A stretch of 64,000 nt of DNA, from positions 124,001 to 188,000 of the forward strand of contig PJCV01000002.1 in the NCBI GenBank assembly GCA_002837415.1, given 5' to 3'. A model generated the notes under the pieces. It was given only the letters and a program-made list of their open reading frames with translations, ran no database searches and was not told where the DNA came from. This document shows, one piece after another, positions 51,847 to 60,829 of this stretch. Source of the stretch: Actinomycetales bacterium SN12. Its GTDB lineage: Bacteria; Actinomycetota; Actinomycetes; Actinomycetales; Microbacteriaceae. How positions within the stretch are numbered: the stretch's first letter is position 1; every line of letters begins with the position of its first letter. The position numbers and the translations under genes are program-made.

Positions 51847-53154
51847 ATGTTCGTCACCGCTCTTCTCGCCCCGCTGATCGCGCTGGGCGTCGTGCCGACG
51901 GTGCTGCTCGGCGCCGCCGGAGCGCCGCCGTGGGCGGTGTTCGGAGGCTGGATGCTGCTGTGCATCCTGCTCGTGGCGATCGACGTCGTGACGGCCCCGA
52001 ACCCCCGCTCGCTGATCGTGTCGCGCTCCATCCCCGCGCGAGCACGACTGGGCGAGCCGGTGCAGACGAGCGTCGCCGTGCAGAACATCGGCTCCCGCAC
52101 GCTGCGCGGGCAGCTGCGCGACGCCTGGCAGCCGACGGCCGGGGCTCCCGAGGAGCGTGCCCGGCTCAGCATCCCCGCCGGTGAGCGCCGCCGAACAGAG
52201 GTGCCGCTGCTGCCCCGCCGGCGGGGCGAGCTGGTCAGCGAGTTCGTCGTCGTGCGCTCGCGCGGGCCGCTGGGGCTCGCCGGACGGCAGGCGCGGCACG
52301 ACGTGCGAGGAGCCCTGCGAGTGCTGCCGGCGTTCAGCTCGCGGAAGCACCTGCCGTCGCGGCTCGCGCGGCTGCGTGAGCTCGACGGGAACACGTCGAT
52401 CCAGGTGCGGGGTCAGGGCACCGAGTTCGACTCGCTGCGCGAGTACGTGCGCGGCGACGACATCCGCTCGATCGACTGGCGAGCCACCGCGCGCGCCGGC
52501 ACCACCATGCTCCGCACCTGGCGACCCGAGCGCGACCGGCAGGTCGTCATCCTGATCGACACCGGCCGCACCTCCGCCGCACGCGTGGGCGACAGCACCC
52601 GGCTCGACGCCTCGCTCGAGGCCGCTCTGCTGCTGTCCGCCCTGGCCGCGCGTGCCGGCGACCACATCAACCTGCTCATGTACGACCGGGTCGCCCGCGC
52701 GCGCGTGACCGGAGTGGAGGGCGCGGCCCTGCTGCCCGCGCTGACCGACGCGATGGCGCCGGTGCACGCGCGGCTGGTCGACACCGACTGGGCCGGCGCG
52801 TTCGCCGCGATCCGCACGCTCACGACACGACCCTCGCTGATCATCGTGCTCACCGCGCAGGATGCGGCCGAGACCGCCCGCGGGTTCCTGGGGGCGTTCC
52901 CGGACGCGTCGCGAGCGACCACCGTGCTGGTCGGCTCGGTGACCGACGACGCCATCGGCGATCTCGCCCGGCGACGCGATTCGAGAGCAGACGTCTACCT
53001 CGCCGCCGCCGCCGAGCAGACCATGGCGGATGCCCAGGTCGTCGCCGACGCGATCCGCCGCGCGGGCGGGGAGGCGATCGCCGCGGACCCCGAGCAGCTG
53101 CCGCCGCGCATCGCCGACCGCTACCTCGAGCTGAAGGCAGCCGGACGCCTGTGA
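51847..53154 (+). CDS. DUF58 domain protein, MoxR partner
   Basis: 435 residues. Two N-terminal membrane helices (about 1-45) and a beta-rich region with RGPLGLAGRQ are followed by the DUF58 signature (VRGQGTEFDSLREYVRGDDIRSIDWRATAR, about 180-215) and a VWA-like domain (about 230-400, VVILIDTGRTS as a variant of the MIDAS DxSxS). The Ser positions of MIDAS are partly replaced (DTGRTS). It partners the preceding MoxR ATPase and is the last gene of the five-gene run. Confidence 0.9.
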   Translation: MFVTALLAPLIALGVVPTVLLGAAGAPPWAVFGGWMLLCILLVAIDVVTAPNPRSLIVSRSIPARARLGEPVQTSVAVQNIGSRTLRGQLRDAWQPTAGAPEERARLSIPAGERRRTEVPLLPRRRGELVSEFVVVRSRGPLGLAGRQARHDVRGALRVLPAFSSRKHLPSRLARLRELDGNTSIQVRGQGTEFDSLREYVRGDDIRSIDWRATARAGTTMLRTWRPERDRQVVILIDTGRTSAARVGDSTRLDASLEAALLLSALAARAGDHINLLMYDRVARARVTGVEGAALLPALTDAMAPVHARLVDTDWAGAFAAIRTLTTRPSLIIVLTAQDAAETARGFLGAFPDASRATTVLVGSVTDDAIGDLARRRDSRADVYLAAAAEQTMADAQVVADAIRRAGGEAIAADPEQLPPRIADRYLELKAAGRL

Positions 53155-53178
53155 CACGCTGACCCGATGCATTCGCTT

Positions 53179-53195
53179 TTCTGAATCGTTCAGAA
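53179..53195. promoter_or_regulatory. palindromic Fur/CatR-type operator over the fur promoter
   Basis: TTCTGAA-TCG-TTCAGAA, a perfect 7-base inverted repeat directly between a weak -35 (TTCGCT, 53172-53177) and the -10 TAAGAT (53196-53201) of the fur-katA genes. Binding here would block polymerase, as expected for an autorepressing FurA/CatR. Confidence 0.65.
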
Positions 53196-53201
53196 TAAGA
53201 T
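53196..53201 (+). promoter_or_regulatory. -10 box of fur-katA
   Basis: TAAGAT, 6 bases before the fur ATG at 53208, which also has GGGGG immediately upstream. Confidence 0.5.
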
Positions 53202-53207
53202 GGGGGC

Positions 53208-53645
53208 ATGCCCCTCTCCGACACCGCTGCACAGCAGCGCCTGCGCGACGCCGGACTGCGCGTCACCGTGCAGCGGATCAGGGTGCTCGAGGCTATCGCT
53301 GCACGGCCGCACGCCTCGGCGGACGTCGTCTTCACCGGCATCCGCGATGCGCTTCCCGGCATCGCACTCGCCACGGTGCACGGCATCCTGAACGACCTCA
53401 CCGACGCCGCCATCGTGCAGCGCGTGAACCTGCCCGACGTCGGCAGCGCGCTCTACGAGCTGCGCAGCGATGACAACCATCACCACGTGCAGTGCGTCAG
53501 CTGCGGACGCGTCGAAGACGTCGCCTGCGCGATCGGCGCGGCCCCCTGCCTGCACCCCTCCCATGACCACGGCATGAGAATCCTCGAAGCCGCGGTCACC
53601 TACCGAGCCCTCTGTCATGAATGCGAAAGGAACGGCAATGGCTGA
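53208..53645 (+). CDS. Fur-family peroxide-sensing regulator (FurA/CatR/PerR type)
   Basis: 145 residues. The N-terminal winged helix (about 8-85, [19 protein letters not shown] ... [15 protein letters not shown]) precedes a dimerisation domain with metal ligands HHHVQC and the structural zinc pair CVSCGR; a second pair is LCHEC. The Asp/His-rich DDNHHHVQC loop fits metal-catalysed peroxide sensing as in PerR/FurA. It is [15 protein letters not shown] coupled to katA with an 8-base overlap and a TTCTGAA-N3-TTCAGAA operator precedes it. It therefore most likely represses itself and the catalase until peroxide appears. Confidence 0.92.
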   Translation: MPLSDTAAQQRLRDAGLRVTVQRIRVLEAIAARPHASADVVFTGIRDALPGIALATVHGILNDLTDAAIVQRVNLPDVGSALYELRSDDNHHHVQCVSCGRVEDVACAIGAAPCLHPSHDHGMRILEAAVTYRALCHECERNGNG

Positions 53646-55134
53646 TAAGCCCGCAACCACCACACAGACAGGTACACCGGTCGCGAGCGATGCGCATTCG
53701 CTGACCGTCGGCGCCGACGGCGTCACGGCGCTGCACGACCGCTACCTGGTCGAGAAGCTCGCCTCGTTCAACCGCGAGCGCGTGCCCGAGCGCAACCCGC
53801 ACGCCAAGGGCGGCGGAGCCTTCGGCGAGTTCGAGGTCACCGAGGACATCTCGGCGTACACCCGCGCGGCCGTCTTCCAGCCGGGCGCCAAGAGCGAGAC
53901 GCTGCTGCGCTTCTCGTCCGTGGCCGGTGAGCAGGGCTCGCCCGACACCTGGCGCGACGTGCGCGGCTTCTCGCTGCGCTTCTACACCACCGAGGGCAAC
54001 CTCGACATCGTCGGCAACAACACTCCGACCTTCTTCCTGCGCGACGCGATGAAGTTCCCCGACTTCATCCACTCGCAGAAGCGCCTCGGCGCATCGGGTC
54101 TGCGCGACGCCGACATGCAGTGGGACTTCTGGACCCTCTCGCCCGAGTCGGCCCACCAGGTCACCTATGTCATGGGCGACCGCGGCCTCTCGCGCAGCTG
54201 GCGCCACCTGAACGGCTACGGCTCGCACACCTACCAGTGGGTCAACGCCCAGGGCGAGCGCTTCTGGGTCAAGTACCACTTCCTCTCCCACCAGGGCGTG
54301 GAGCGCATGTCGGCCGGCGAGGCCGAGCGCATCGCCGGTGAGGACGCCGACTACTACCGTCGCGACCTGTACGAGGCGATCGAGCGCGGCGACTTCCCGA
54401 AGTGGGACGTGCACGTGCAGATCATGCCGTACGAAGAGGCCAAGACCTACCGCTACAACCCCTTCGACCTCACCAAGACGTGGTCGAAGAAGGACTACCC
54501 GCGCATCAAGGTGGGCACGTTCACGCTGAACCGCAACCCGCAGAACTTCTTCGCCGAGATCGAGCAGGCCGCCTTCTCGCCCGGCAACCAGGTTCCCGGC
54601 ACCGGCATCTCGCCCGACAAGATGCTGATGGCGCGCGTGTTCTCGTACAGCGACGCGCAGCGCTACCGCATCGGCGCGAACTTCAACCAGCTGCCGGTCA
54701 ACCAGCCGCACGCGGCCCAGGTGCGCAACTACATGCACGAGGGTCAGATGCAGTACCACTACGCCCCCGCCGAGCACCGGGTGTACACCCCGAACTCGTA
54801 CGGCGCCGCAGGCGGCCCCGAGGCCGACCCGCTGCTGGGCGTCGAGGCGAGCTGGGAGTCCGACGGCGAGCTGGTCCGCTCGGCGGCGACGCTGCGCGAG
54901 GACGACGGCGACTTCGTCCAGGCGAGCATCCTCTACCGCGAGGTGTTCGACGACGAGGCACGCGAGCGGTTCGTGCAGACCCTCGTCGGCCAGTACAACG
55001 GGCTGACCGTCCCCGCCATCCAGGAGCGCTTCTTCTGGTACTGGGGCCAGGTCGACCAGGACCTGGAAGCTCAGCTGCGTGCGCTCGCGGGCGCACCGAT
55101 CGGCGAGCCCGAGCCCATCGGCATCGGCGAGTAA
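53638..55134 (+). CDS. katA: monofunctional haem catalase, clade 3-type small subunit
   Basis: 498-residue catalase that converts hydrogen peroxide to water and oxygen. The distal His lies in [14 protein letters not shown] (about residue 56), the distal Asn in [11 protein letters not shown], and the proximal haem-ligand Tyr in the [14 protein letters not shown] signature (about 340). NADPH-binding positions are typical of small-subunit enzymes. The ATG at 53638 has AAAGGA 6 bases upstream, inside the end of fur. It is controlled with fur and followed by a terminator. Confidence 0.97.
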   Translation: MADKPATTTQTGTPVASDAHSLTVGADGVTALHDRYLVEKLASFNRERVPERNPHAKGGGAFGEFEVTEDISAYTRAAVFQPGAKSETLLRFSSVAGEQGSPDTWRDVRGFSLRFYTTEGNLDIVGNNTPTFFLRDAMKFPDFIHSQKRLGASGLRDADMQWDFWTLSPESAHQVTYVMGDRGLSRSWRHLNGYGSHTYQWVNAQGERFWVKYHFLSHQGVERMSAGEAERIAGEDADYYRRDLYEAIERGDFPKWDVHVQIMPYEEAKTYRYNPFDLTKTWSKKDYPRIKVGTFTLNRNPQNFFAEIEQAAFSPGNQVPGTGISPDKMLMARVFSYSDAQRYRIGANFNQLPVNQPHAAQVRNYMHEGQMQYHYAPAEHRVYTPNSYGAAGGPEADPLLGVEASWESDGELVRSAATLREDDGDFVQASILYREVFDDEARERFVQTLVGQYNGLTVPAIQERFFWYWGQVDQDLEAQLRALAGAPIGEPEPIGIGE

Positions 55135-55152
55135 TCCGACTCGCGCGACCAC

Positions 55153-55185
55153 GAGGCCCCTTCATCCCCGCGATGGAGGGGCCTC
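55153..55185 (+). terminator. katA terminator hairpin
   Basis: 13-base arms (GAGGCCCC... / ...GGGGCCTC) with one mismatch around a CCCCGCG loop, 18 bases after the katA stop. Confidence 0.7.
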
Positions 55186-55270
55186 GGCGTGTGCCGGCAC
55201 GGCGCGCATCCGGATGCGGGATCATCGAAGGACGACCCGGCGCGAGGCCGGCATGAGGAGGAGAACCGGC

Positions 55271-55957
55271 ATGACCGAACCCCACCCCGGTGCGGGGTCG
55301 GCCGTGAACCTGACCGTCGCGCTGGCGTTCGGCATCGCGCTGCTCGCCGCCTTCAGCTCGTTCGCCGGCATCTCCGGTGGGCACTTCTCCCCCGCGGTGA
55401 CGATCGGTGCCGCAGCTGCGGGCCGTCTGCCGTGGCGCGACGTGCTGCCCTACGTGCTCGCGCAGGTCGTCGGCGCCGTCATCGCGACGACCGCGCTCAT
55501 CGTCGTGGGCCTGTTCGGCCCTGAGCGCTGGCTGGAGCGCGTCCAGGACGCCGGCTTCGCGAGCACCGGCTGGGGCACGCTCTCGCCCGGAGGGTTCGGG
55601 ATGCCCGCCGTGATCGTCATCGAGGTGGTCCTCACCGTCCTGCTCGTGCTGGTCTTCCTGAGCGTGACGCACCCCGAGCGCCGCACAGCGGCCGGCGGCG
55701 TGGCGATCGGCCTCACCTTCGCCGCCGTCCAGTTCGTCGCCATCCCCGTGGCCGGCGGCGCCGCGAACCCCGCACGCTCGATCGCCACGGCCATCTATGG
55801 CGGGCTCGATCCGCTCGCCCAGCTCTGGGTGTTCCTCGTCTTCCCTGCCGTCGCTGCGGCGGCCATCGGGGTCGCCTATCGTGCCCTGTTCGACGGGACC
55901 GTGCAGCTCAGCGAGCGCGAGTCCGACAGGGGCGAGTCCCCGGTCAGCCGGCCGTGA
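55271..55957 (+). CDS. aquaporin-like MIP channel lacking the first transmembrane helix
   Basis: 228 residues. What normally is helix 2 starts almost at once (VNLTVALAFGIALLAAF). Then comes the first half-helix loop GISGGHFSPAVTIG, with SPA in place of NPA. Helices 3-5, the second loop GGAANPARSIA (intact NPA) and helix 6 follow. Helix 1 of the six-helix MIP fold is missing, and no reading frame in the 136 bases after katA encodes it. It may be a decayed or remodelled water/glycerol (or peroxide) channel. The start is ATG 55271 with AGGAGGAG upstream; ATG 55253 would add only MRRRTG. It overlaps the convergent SpoIIM-like gene by 14 bases. Confidence 0.8.
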   Translation: MTEPHPGAGSAVNLTVALAFGIALLAAFSSFAGISGGHFSPAVTIGAAAAGRLPWRDVLPYVLAQVVGAVIATTALIVVGLFGPERWLERVQDAGFASTGWGTLSPGGFGMPAVIVIEVVLTVLLVLVFLSVTHPERRTAAGGVAIGLTFAAVQFVAIPVAGGAANPARSIATAIYGGLDPLAQLWVFLVFPAVAAAAIGVAYRALFDGTVQLSERESDRGESPVSRP

Positions 55958-56933
55958 GCGTCGGCGTGCCGGCTTCGTACTCGACGAGGTCGCCGCTCTC
56001 ACCCCGGCGCGCGGCGCGCCGGCCGATGACGAGCATGTAGAAGAGGAACGCGCCCAGAGCCAGCGCTCCGATCCCGATCTTGACCGGCCATGGCAGATCG
56101 GAGCCCGTGACGAAGCCCTCGACCAGGCCCGAGAGGAACAGAGCGAAGACCAGGCCGATCGCGACCGTGGCGAGCGAGCGGCCACCCGCAGCGAGCGACT
56201 GCGCTCTCGTGCGTCTGCCGGGGGCGGCCCACGCCCAGAAGATGTGCAGGCCCGCCGCGGCCGCGACGAGGATCGCGGTCAGCTCGAGCAGCCCGTGCGG
56301 CAGGATGTGCAGCAGCATCGTGTCGAGGTGCCCGTAGGCCGTCATCACCGCAGCCGAGACGCCGAGCCCGAAGGCGTTCTGAACGAGCACCCACACGGGC
56401 CAGACACCCGTCACCCCGAAGAGCACGCACTGCATGGCGATCCACGCGTTGTTCAGCCACACCATCCCCGCGAACGACGCCATCGGACCGTAGTAGTCGA
56501 CGAAGTCCTCCTCGGCGTACTTCCTCAGCACGTCGGGCGGTCCCAGCGTGGCGATCAGCGCCGGGTCGGAGGCGATCCACGCCCCGGTGATCGAGACCAC
56601 GAGCACGAACGCGACCGCGATGATGCCGGTCGTCCAGCGGATCCGGTAGAGCGCGGCGGGCAGCTGCAGCGAGAAGAAGCGCGCGGCCTGCGCGAGCACG
56701 TTGTCGCCCGCCCCGGTGAATCTCAGTCGCGCCGCGGCGAGGATCGTCGACAGGTACGCGCCCTGCGGGGAGTCGCCCACCGACGTCTTCAGCTCGGCGA
56801 GATCAGCGGATGCCGCGCGGTATCGGACGATCAGCTCGTCGACCTCGGCGCCGCTCAGGCGCCGTCTACGGCTCAGCGCATCGAGCCGCTCCCATTCCGG
56901 GCGGCGGGCGTCGGCGAGGGCATCGGCATCCAC
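55944..56933 (-). CDS. stage II sporulation protein M-like membrane protein (SpoIIM/DUF95)
   Basis: 329 residues. The N-terminal cytosolic helical region begins VDADALADARRPEWERLDAL. Five to six membrane helices (about 115-315) follow and contain the family segment LVQNAFGLGVSAAVMTAYG and LPHGLLELTAI. In actinobacteria this family travels with RDD and MoxR-DUF58 genes; it is not a sporulation gene here. The GTG at 56933 is preferred over an ATG at 56951 because it follows TACAGT by 7 bases and matches the family N-terminus. It diverges from the RDD gene with only 16 bases between the starts. Confidence 0.86.
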   Translation of the reverse strand: MDADALADARRPEWERLDALSRRRRLSGAEVDELIVRYRAASADLAELKTSVGDSPQGAYLSTILAAARLRFTGAGDNVLAQAARFFSLQLPAALYRIRWTTGIIAVAFVLVVSITGAWIASDPALIATLGPPDVLRKYAEEDFVDYYGPMASFAGMVWLNNAWIAMQCVLFGVTGVWPVWVLVQNAFGLGVSAAVMTAYGHLDTMLLHILPHGLLELTAILVAAAAGLHIFWAWAAPGRRTRAQSLAAGGRSLATVAIGLVFALFLSGLVEGFVTGSDLPWPVKIGIGALALGAFLFYMLVIGRRAARRGESGDLVEYEAGTPTLTAG

Positions 56934-56939
56934 CTGATT

Positions 56940-56946
56940 TACTGTA
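56940..56946. promoter_or_regulatory. shared divergent -10 element (SpoIIM-like and RDD genes)
   Basis: TACTGTA reads as TACTGT on the plus strand (4 bases before the RDD ATG) and TACAGT on the minus strand (7 bases before the SpoIIM-like GTG). The two -10 hexamers occupy the same DNA, so polymerase could use only one at a time. Confidence 0.5.
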
Positions 56947-56949
56947 CTC

Positions 56950-57759
56950 ATGTCCGCCACGATCACCGATGAACAGGAGATCCTCTCCGGCGAGGCCGTC
57001 GCGATCGACGTGCAGCCGGTGGGCTTCGTGCTGCGCGCCGCGGGCGCGCTGATCGACATGGCCATCGGGTTCGCCCTGTTCCTCGCCGTCACCTTCGTGC
57101 AGGTGTGGCTGATGGTCGAGGGGCTTCTGACCGAGCACACCTTCCGCATCCTGATGATCAGCGCCGCGGTGCTGAGCTTCCTCGTGCTGCCGATCACCGT
57201 CGAGGTGGCGATGCGCGGGCGCAGCGTCGGCAAGCTCGCCGTCGGCGGCCGGATCGTGCGGATCGACGGCGGCGCCATCACGTTCCGGCACACCTTCATC
57301 CGCGCACTCGTCGGGGTGCTGGAGGTGTACATGACCTTCGGCGGCGCCGCGGTCATCACCGGCGCGCTGACCGCGCGCTCCCAGCGCCTCGGGGACCTGG
57401 TGGCCGGCACCTACTCCCAGCGCGTGCGCACGCCCGCGCTGCCCTCGCACCAGCCGCACCTGCCGCCGTCGCTGCACGGGTGGGCCACCGTCGCCGATGT
57501 CGCGCGGATGCCCGACCGACTGGCCCGGCGCATCTCGCAGTTCCTCGCGAACGTCCAGCGGCTCTCGCCGTCGGCGCGCGCCAGCGTGGCGCACGAGCTC
57601 GCGCTCGAGGCGCAGCCGTACATCTCGCCGCTGCCCGCCGTGCCGCCGGAGGAGCTGCTGCTCGGCATCACCGTGCTGCGCAGGGAGCGCGAGCAGCGGG
57701 CGCTGGCCCTCGCCGATCAGCGGGCAGAGCGCCTGAGCGGACGGCGCATCGGGCTCTGA
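56950..57759 (+). CDS. RDD family membrane protein
   Basis: 269 residues. An RDD domain (about 20-150) has three helices, with RAAGALIDMAIGFALFLAVT and GRSVGKLAVGGRIVRIDGG. A ~110-residue cytosolic helical tail follows with VADVARMPDRLARRISQFLANVQRL. RDD proteins have been linked to Na+(Li+)/H+ exchange in one case, but the general function is unknown. Pairing with a SpoIIM-like gene is a common actinobacterial arrangement and connects to the MoxR-DUF58 cluster to the left. Confidence 0.88.
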   Translation: MSATITDEQEILSGEAVAIDVQPVGFVLRAAGALIDMAIGFALFLAVTFVQVWLMVEGLLTEHTFRILMISAAVLSFLVLPITVEVAMRGRSVGKLAVGGRIVRIDGGAITFRHTFIRALVGVLEVYMTFGGAAVITGALTARSQRLGDLVAGTYSQRVRTPALPSHQPHLPPSLHGWATVADVARMPDRLARRISQFLANVQRLSPSARASVAHELALEAQPYISPLPAVPPEELLLGITVLRREREQRALALADQRAERLSGRRIGL

Positions 57760-57773
57760 GGCCGGCCGCCGAT

Positions 57774-58985
57774 TCAGAACCGGATCGCGTCGATCACCTT
57801 GACCCGCAGCGCGACGAGCGCGGGAACGAAGCCCGCGATCGCTCCGACGACGACGGCGGCGATAAGACCCGTCAGCGCTGCGCGGATGGGAAACGGCGGC
57901 ACGTCGACGAGCGAGGGGAACATCGACTCGATGAGCAGCGGCGAGCGCAGCACAGCCACGACGATGGCGATGCCGATGACACCGGCGACGGTCGTCGCCA
58001 CCAGGCTCTCCAGGAGCACGGTGGTGAAGATCCGCCCCCCTGTGGCGCCGAAGGCGCGTCGGACTCCGATCTCGCGCACGCGCTGCCGCATCGCCACGAG
58101 CTGGATGTTCACCAGGCTCAGTGCGCCGAGCCCGAGGATCAGCACGGCGATGCCGCTGAGGATGAGCTCGGTCATCGCCTGGCTCTCCTTGAAGCTGGTC
58201 GAGGCAGCCCAGTCGGACCGGCTCACCGTGACCGAATCGCCCTCCGGCATGCCCGCTCTCAGGTCGGCGGCGAGCGATCTGCCCACGTCGGCGACCTCAC
58301 GCTCGCCGACCCAGATGTCGTAGCGCAGCATGGCATCCTCGGGAAGCTCGTCGACGCGTGAGCTGAACGCGTCGTAGAGCAGATCGATGCGCTTCTCCTG
58401 GTCCCAGGGTCCCTGACGCGGCCGGACCCCGACCACCTGGTAGGTGCCCCCGGCGGCGCCGGTGAGGGTGAGCGTGGGATGCTGATCCATCGGCACGCGG
58501 CCGAGCACATCCCACATCGCCTCCGAGATGATCACCGGCGGGGCGAGCGCCTCGACGTCGTCGACGCCGAATTCGCGGCCCGCGAGCAGCTTCTCCCGAT
58601 GGATGCCCGCGTACGCGGGGTCCATCAGTCGCGCAGCGGTGCCGTGCACGCCGTCTGGCGCCTGCACCGGGAGCATCATGCCCTCCACGAAGCGCGAGAC
58701 ATGGCTGAAGCCGAAGCGCTCGCTGACCTTCTCGAAGCGCTGGTGGAAGGCGTCCGCGTCGACGCGCCCATCGGCGCCCGCGGGAGCGACGACGAGCGTG
58801 GCGACCCGACCGCCGTAGCGGTCGTACTCCTCGGTCTGGGCCTGCAGGGTGATATCCGAGAGCGCGACCACGGCGGTCAGTGCCGCGACCGAGACGGCGA
58901 TGCCGATCAGGCTCAGCAGCACGCGCAGCTTGTGCACGCGGATCTCCGACCACGCGTCGGAGAGCGCGCCGATGATCGCGCTCAC
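57774..58985 (-). CDS. ABC exporter permease, MacB/FtsX type
   Basis: 403 residues. The topology is MacB-like: helix 1 (about 20-43), a large extracytoplasmic domain (about 45-275) and three C-terminal helices with the FtsX signature (LVNIQLVAMRQRVREIGVRRAFGATGGRI). It forms a tripartite-style exporter with the ATPase and membrane-fusion-like protein encoded directly upstream. All three overlap by 4 bases. Substrate unknown; antimicrobial peptide or lipid export is common for the group. Confidence 0.92.
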   Translation of the reverse strand: MSAIIGALSDAWSEIRVHKLRVLLSLIGIAVSVAALTAVVALSDITLQAQTEEYDRYGGRVATLVVAPAGADGRVDADAFHQRFEKVSERFGFSHVSRFVEGMMLPVQAPDGVHGTAARLMDPAYAGIHREKLLAGREFGVDDVEALAPPVIISEAMWDVLGRVPMDQHPTLTLTGAAGGTYQVVGVRPRQGPWDQEKRIDLLYDAFSSRVDELPEDAMLRYDIWVGEREVADVGRSLAADLRAGMPEGDSVTVSRSDWAASTSFKESQAMTELILSGIAVLILGLGALSLVNIQLVAMRQRVREIGVRRAFGATGGRIFTTVLLESLVATTVAGVIGIAIVVAVLRSPLLIESMFPSLVDVPPFPIRAALTGLIAAVVVGAIAGFVPALVALRVKVIDAIRF

Positions 58986-59782
58986 GCCGGCAGCTCCGCG
59001 CCGGCGACCGCGGGCGCAGCGGCTCCGGAGGGCACGCTCGCGCTGAGCCCGGCGTCCGCGCCGTCGTCCTGCAGCGTCGAAGCGGCGAAGGCGCGTCGGA
59101 GATCGGCGGGAGTGAGGATGCCGCCGTCCAGCCGATAGTGCCTTCGAGCCCTGGCGGCGACGTGCAGATCGTGTGTGATGGTGACGAGCGCGGCGTCGGT
59201 CTCTGTCGCGACTTCGTCGAGCAGCGCCATGACGCTCGCACCGGTGTCGATGTCGAGCGCGCCGGTGGGCTCGTCGGCGAGGATCAGCGTGGGCCTGCGC
59301 ACGAGAGCCCTCGCGATGGCCACGCGCTGCTGCTCGCCGCCGGAGAGCCGATCGGCGATCTGCTCGATCCGGTGCCCGAGTCCCACCCGCTCCAGCATCT
59401 CGCGCGCGATCCCGTGACGCCGGCGGAACATCCGGCCCCTGGCGTGGCCGAGGGGCATCATCACGTTCTCGAGGGCGGTGCGACCGGGCAGGAGGTTGAA
59501 CTGCTGGAACACGAAGCCGACGTGCTCTCCGCGCATCCGGTCGAGGCGTCCGGTGCGCATACGCCGCACCTCGCGGCCCGCGAACGACACGGTGCCCGTG
59601 GTGGGCGCATCCAGCATCCCGAGGATGTTGAGCAGGGTCGACTTCCCCGACCCCGAGCGACCCACGATGGAGACGTGGTCGCCGGCCTCGATCTCCAGGC
59701 TCACGCCCCGCAGGATCTCCAGCCGGGCGTCATCGGCAAGCAGGACGCTGCGGGTGACATCCGTCAGCGCGACGAGCGTCAC
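58982..59782 (-). CDS. ABC exporter ATP-binding protein, MacB/LolD type
   Basis: 266 residues. Walker A is [12 protein letters not shown] (about 42), Q-loop [18 protein letters not shown], signature [15 protein letters not shown], Walker [12 protein letters not shown] and H-loop [11 protein letters not shown]-terminal Ala/Ser/Pro tail of about 40 residues is dispensable-looking. The GTG at 59782 overlaps the adaptor stop (GTGA). An upstream in-frame start would add Arg-rich junk. It energises the MacB-type permease that follows. Confidence 0.93.
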   Translation of the reverse strand: MTLVALTDVTRSVLLADDARLEILRGVSLEIEAGDHVSIVGRSGSGKSTLLNILGMLDAPTTGTVSFAGREVRRMRTGRLDRMRGEHVGFVFQQFNLLPGRTALENVMMPLGHARGRMFRRRHGIAREMLERVGLGHRIEQIADRLSGGEQQRVAIARALVRRPTLILADEPTGALDIDTGASVMALLDEVATETDAALVTITHDLHVAARARRHYRLDGGILTPADLRRAFAASTLQDDGADAGLSASVPSGAAAPAVAGAELPA

Positions 59783-60708
59783 CAGCTCGTCCCCGACTCG
59801 CAGATCTCGCCACCGGCGCCGTCGTCGTAGCACTGCTCCTGCACGGGAACGGCGAAGCCCGGCACGAACTGTCGGATGGAATCACCCTCGGCGAGCCCGT
59901 CGAGCACCTCCACCTGCTCGCCGTCGTTGACCCCGAGCGTCACCTTCCGCTCCTCCGGGTCGGCGCCGTCACCGGCATCCACCCACACCACGCCGGTGCC
60001 CGCCCCGCCCTTCACCGCTGTGACGGGGATCACGAGCGCGTCGTCGACCTTGCCCAGCGCGAGCGCCAGCGATGCGGGCAGTCCGGCGAAGACCGTCTGA
60101 TCGGCAGGCACCGCACAGCGCACGCTCGCCGTCCCGTCTTCGGCGATCTGCACACGAACGCCGGTGCAGGCGAACGGCGCCGGTCCGCCGGTGATGGTGA
60201 CGGTCGCCTCGGTCGGCGCGTTCACGAGGCGATACAGCTGCGCCGGCTTGACCGTCGCGAGGACGTGATGGCGAGCGGGGGTGAGGGTGAGGACCTCCCC
60301 GCCGATCGTCGATGCCTGCCCCTTCAGAAGGGCGAGGTCGGAGACCTCCCCCGCCTCGGGCGCGACGAGCTCGACGGTGCGGACGGGATCGTTCTGCTTG
60401 ATCGTGACCAGCAGCTGACCCTGCTGCACGACGGCGCCGTCAGCGACGTGCACGGCGGTCACCACCCCGTCGGTCGCGCCACGCACGACGTACTCGTCGT
60501 CACGCGCGATGCTGCCCTCGAGCTCGAGCTCGTTCACGAGTGATCCGCGTGCCACCGCCGTCACCGGCTCTGTGACGCCGGCGGAGGGACCCGCGGGTTC
60601 TGCGCTCGTGGTGTCGGGGACGAACGCGATCTTCATGAGCGCCAGGGCGGCTGCGCCGAGCACGACGAGGAAGAGGACGGGGAGGATGACACGACGCCAG
60701 ACGACCAT
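59779..60708 (-). CDS. periplasmic-adaptor-like (HlyD/MacA family) membrane-anchored protein
   Basis: 309 residues. One N-terminal helix (about 6-27) is followed by biotinyl-lipoyl-like beta motifs (GATDGVVTAVHVADGAVVQQGQ and LLTLTPARH region) and a beta-barrel/C-terminal domain (GLPASLALALGKVDDALVIP ... VTLGVNDGEQVEVLDGLAEGD). The alpha-hairpin is very short, as in Gram-positive MacA/YknX-like proteins with no outer-membrane partner. A C-terminal Cys pair (EQCYDDGAGGEICE) could form a disulfide. It is the first gene of the operon; AAAGG precedes the ATG. Confidence 0.88.
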   Translation of the reverse strand: MVVWRRVILPVLFLVVLGAAALALMKIAFVPDTTSAEPAGPSAGVTEPVTAVARGSLVNELELEGSIARDDEYVVRGATDGVVTAVHVADGAVVQQGQLLVTIKQNDPVRTVELVAPEAGEVSDLALLKGQASTIGGEVLTLTPARHHVLATVKPAQLYRLVNAPTEATVTITGGPAPFACTGVRVQIAEDGTASVRCAVPADQTVFAGLPASLALALGKVDDALVIPVTAVKGGAGTGVVWVDAGDGADPEERKVTLGVNDGEQVEVLDGLAEGDSIRQFVPGFAVPVQEQCYDDGAGGEICESGTSW

Positions 60709-60829
60709 GGCTGCCTTTCTGGGACAGCCCCTCGCTCCCCCTGAGGCTCAGGCTAGGGCACGGCGTGTCGATCGCACATCAGCGCGGGCATCCGATTTCC
60801 ACGACGGCGACGCCGTGCGCATCGCCTCG

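Noticed and set aside
55944..56933. Sporulation gene
   Set aside because: SpoIIM-like proteins are widespread in non-sporulating actinobacteria with RDD and MoxR genes; no other sporulation gene is present.
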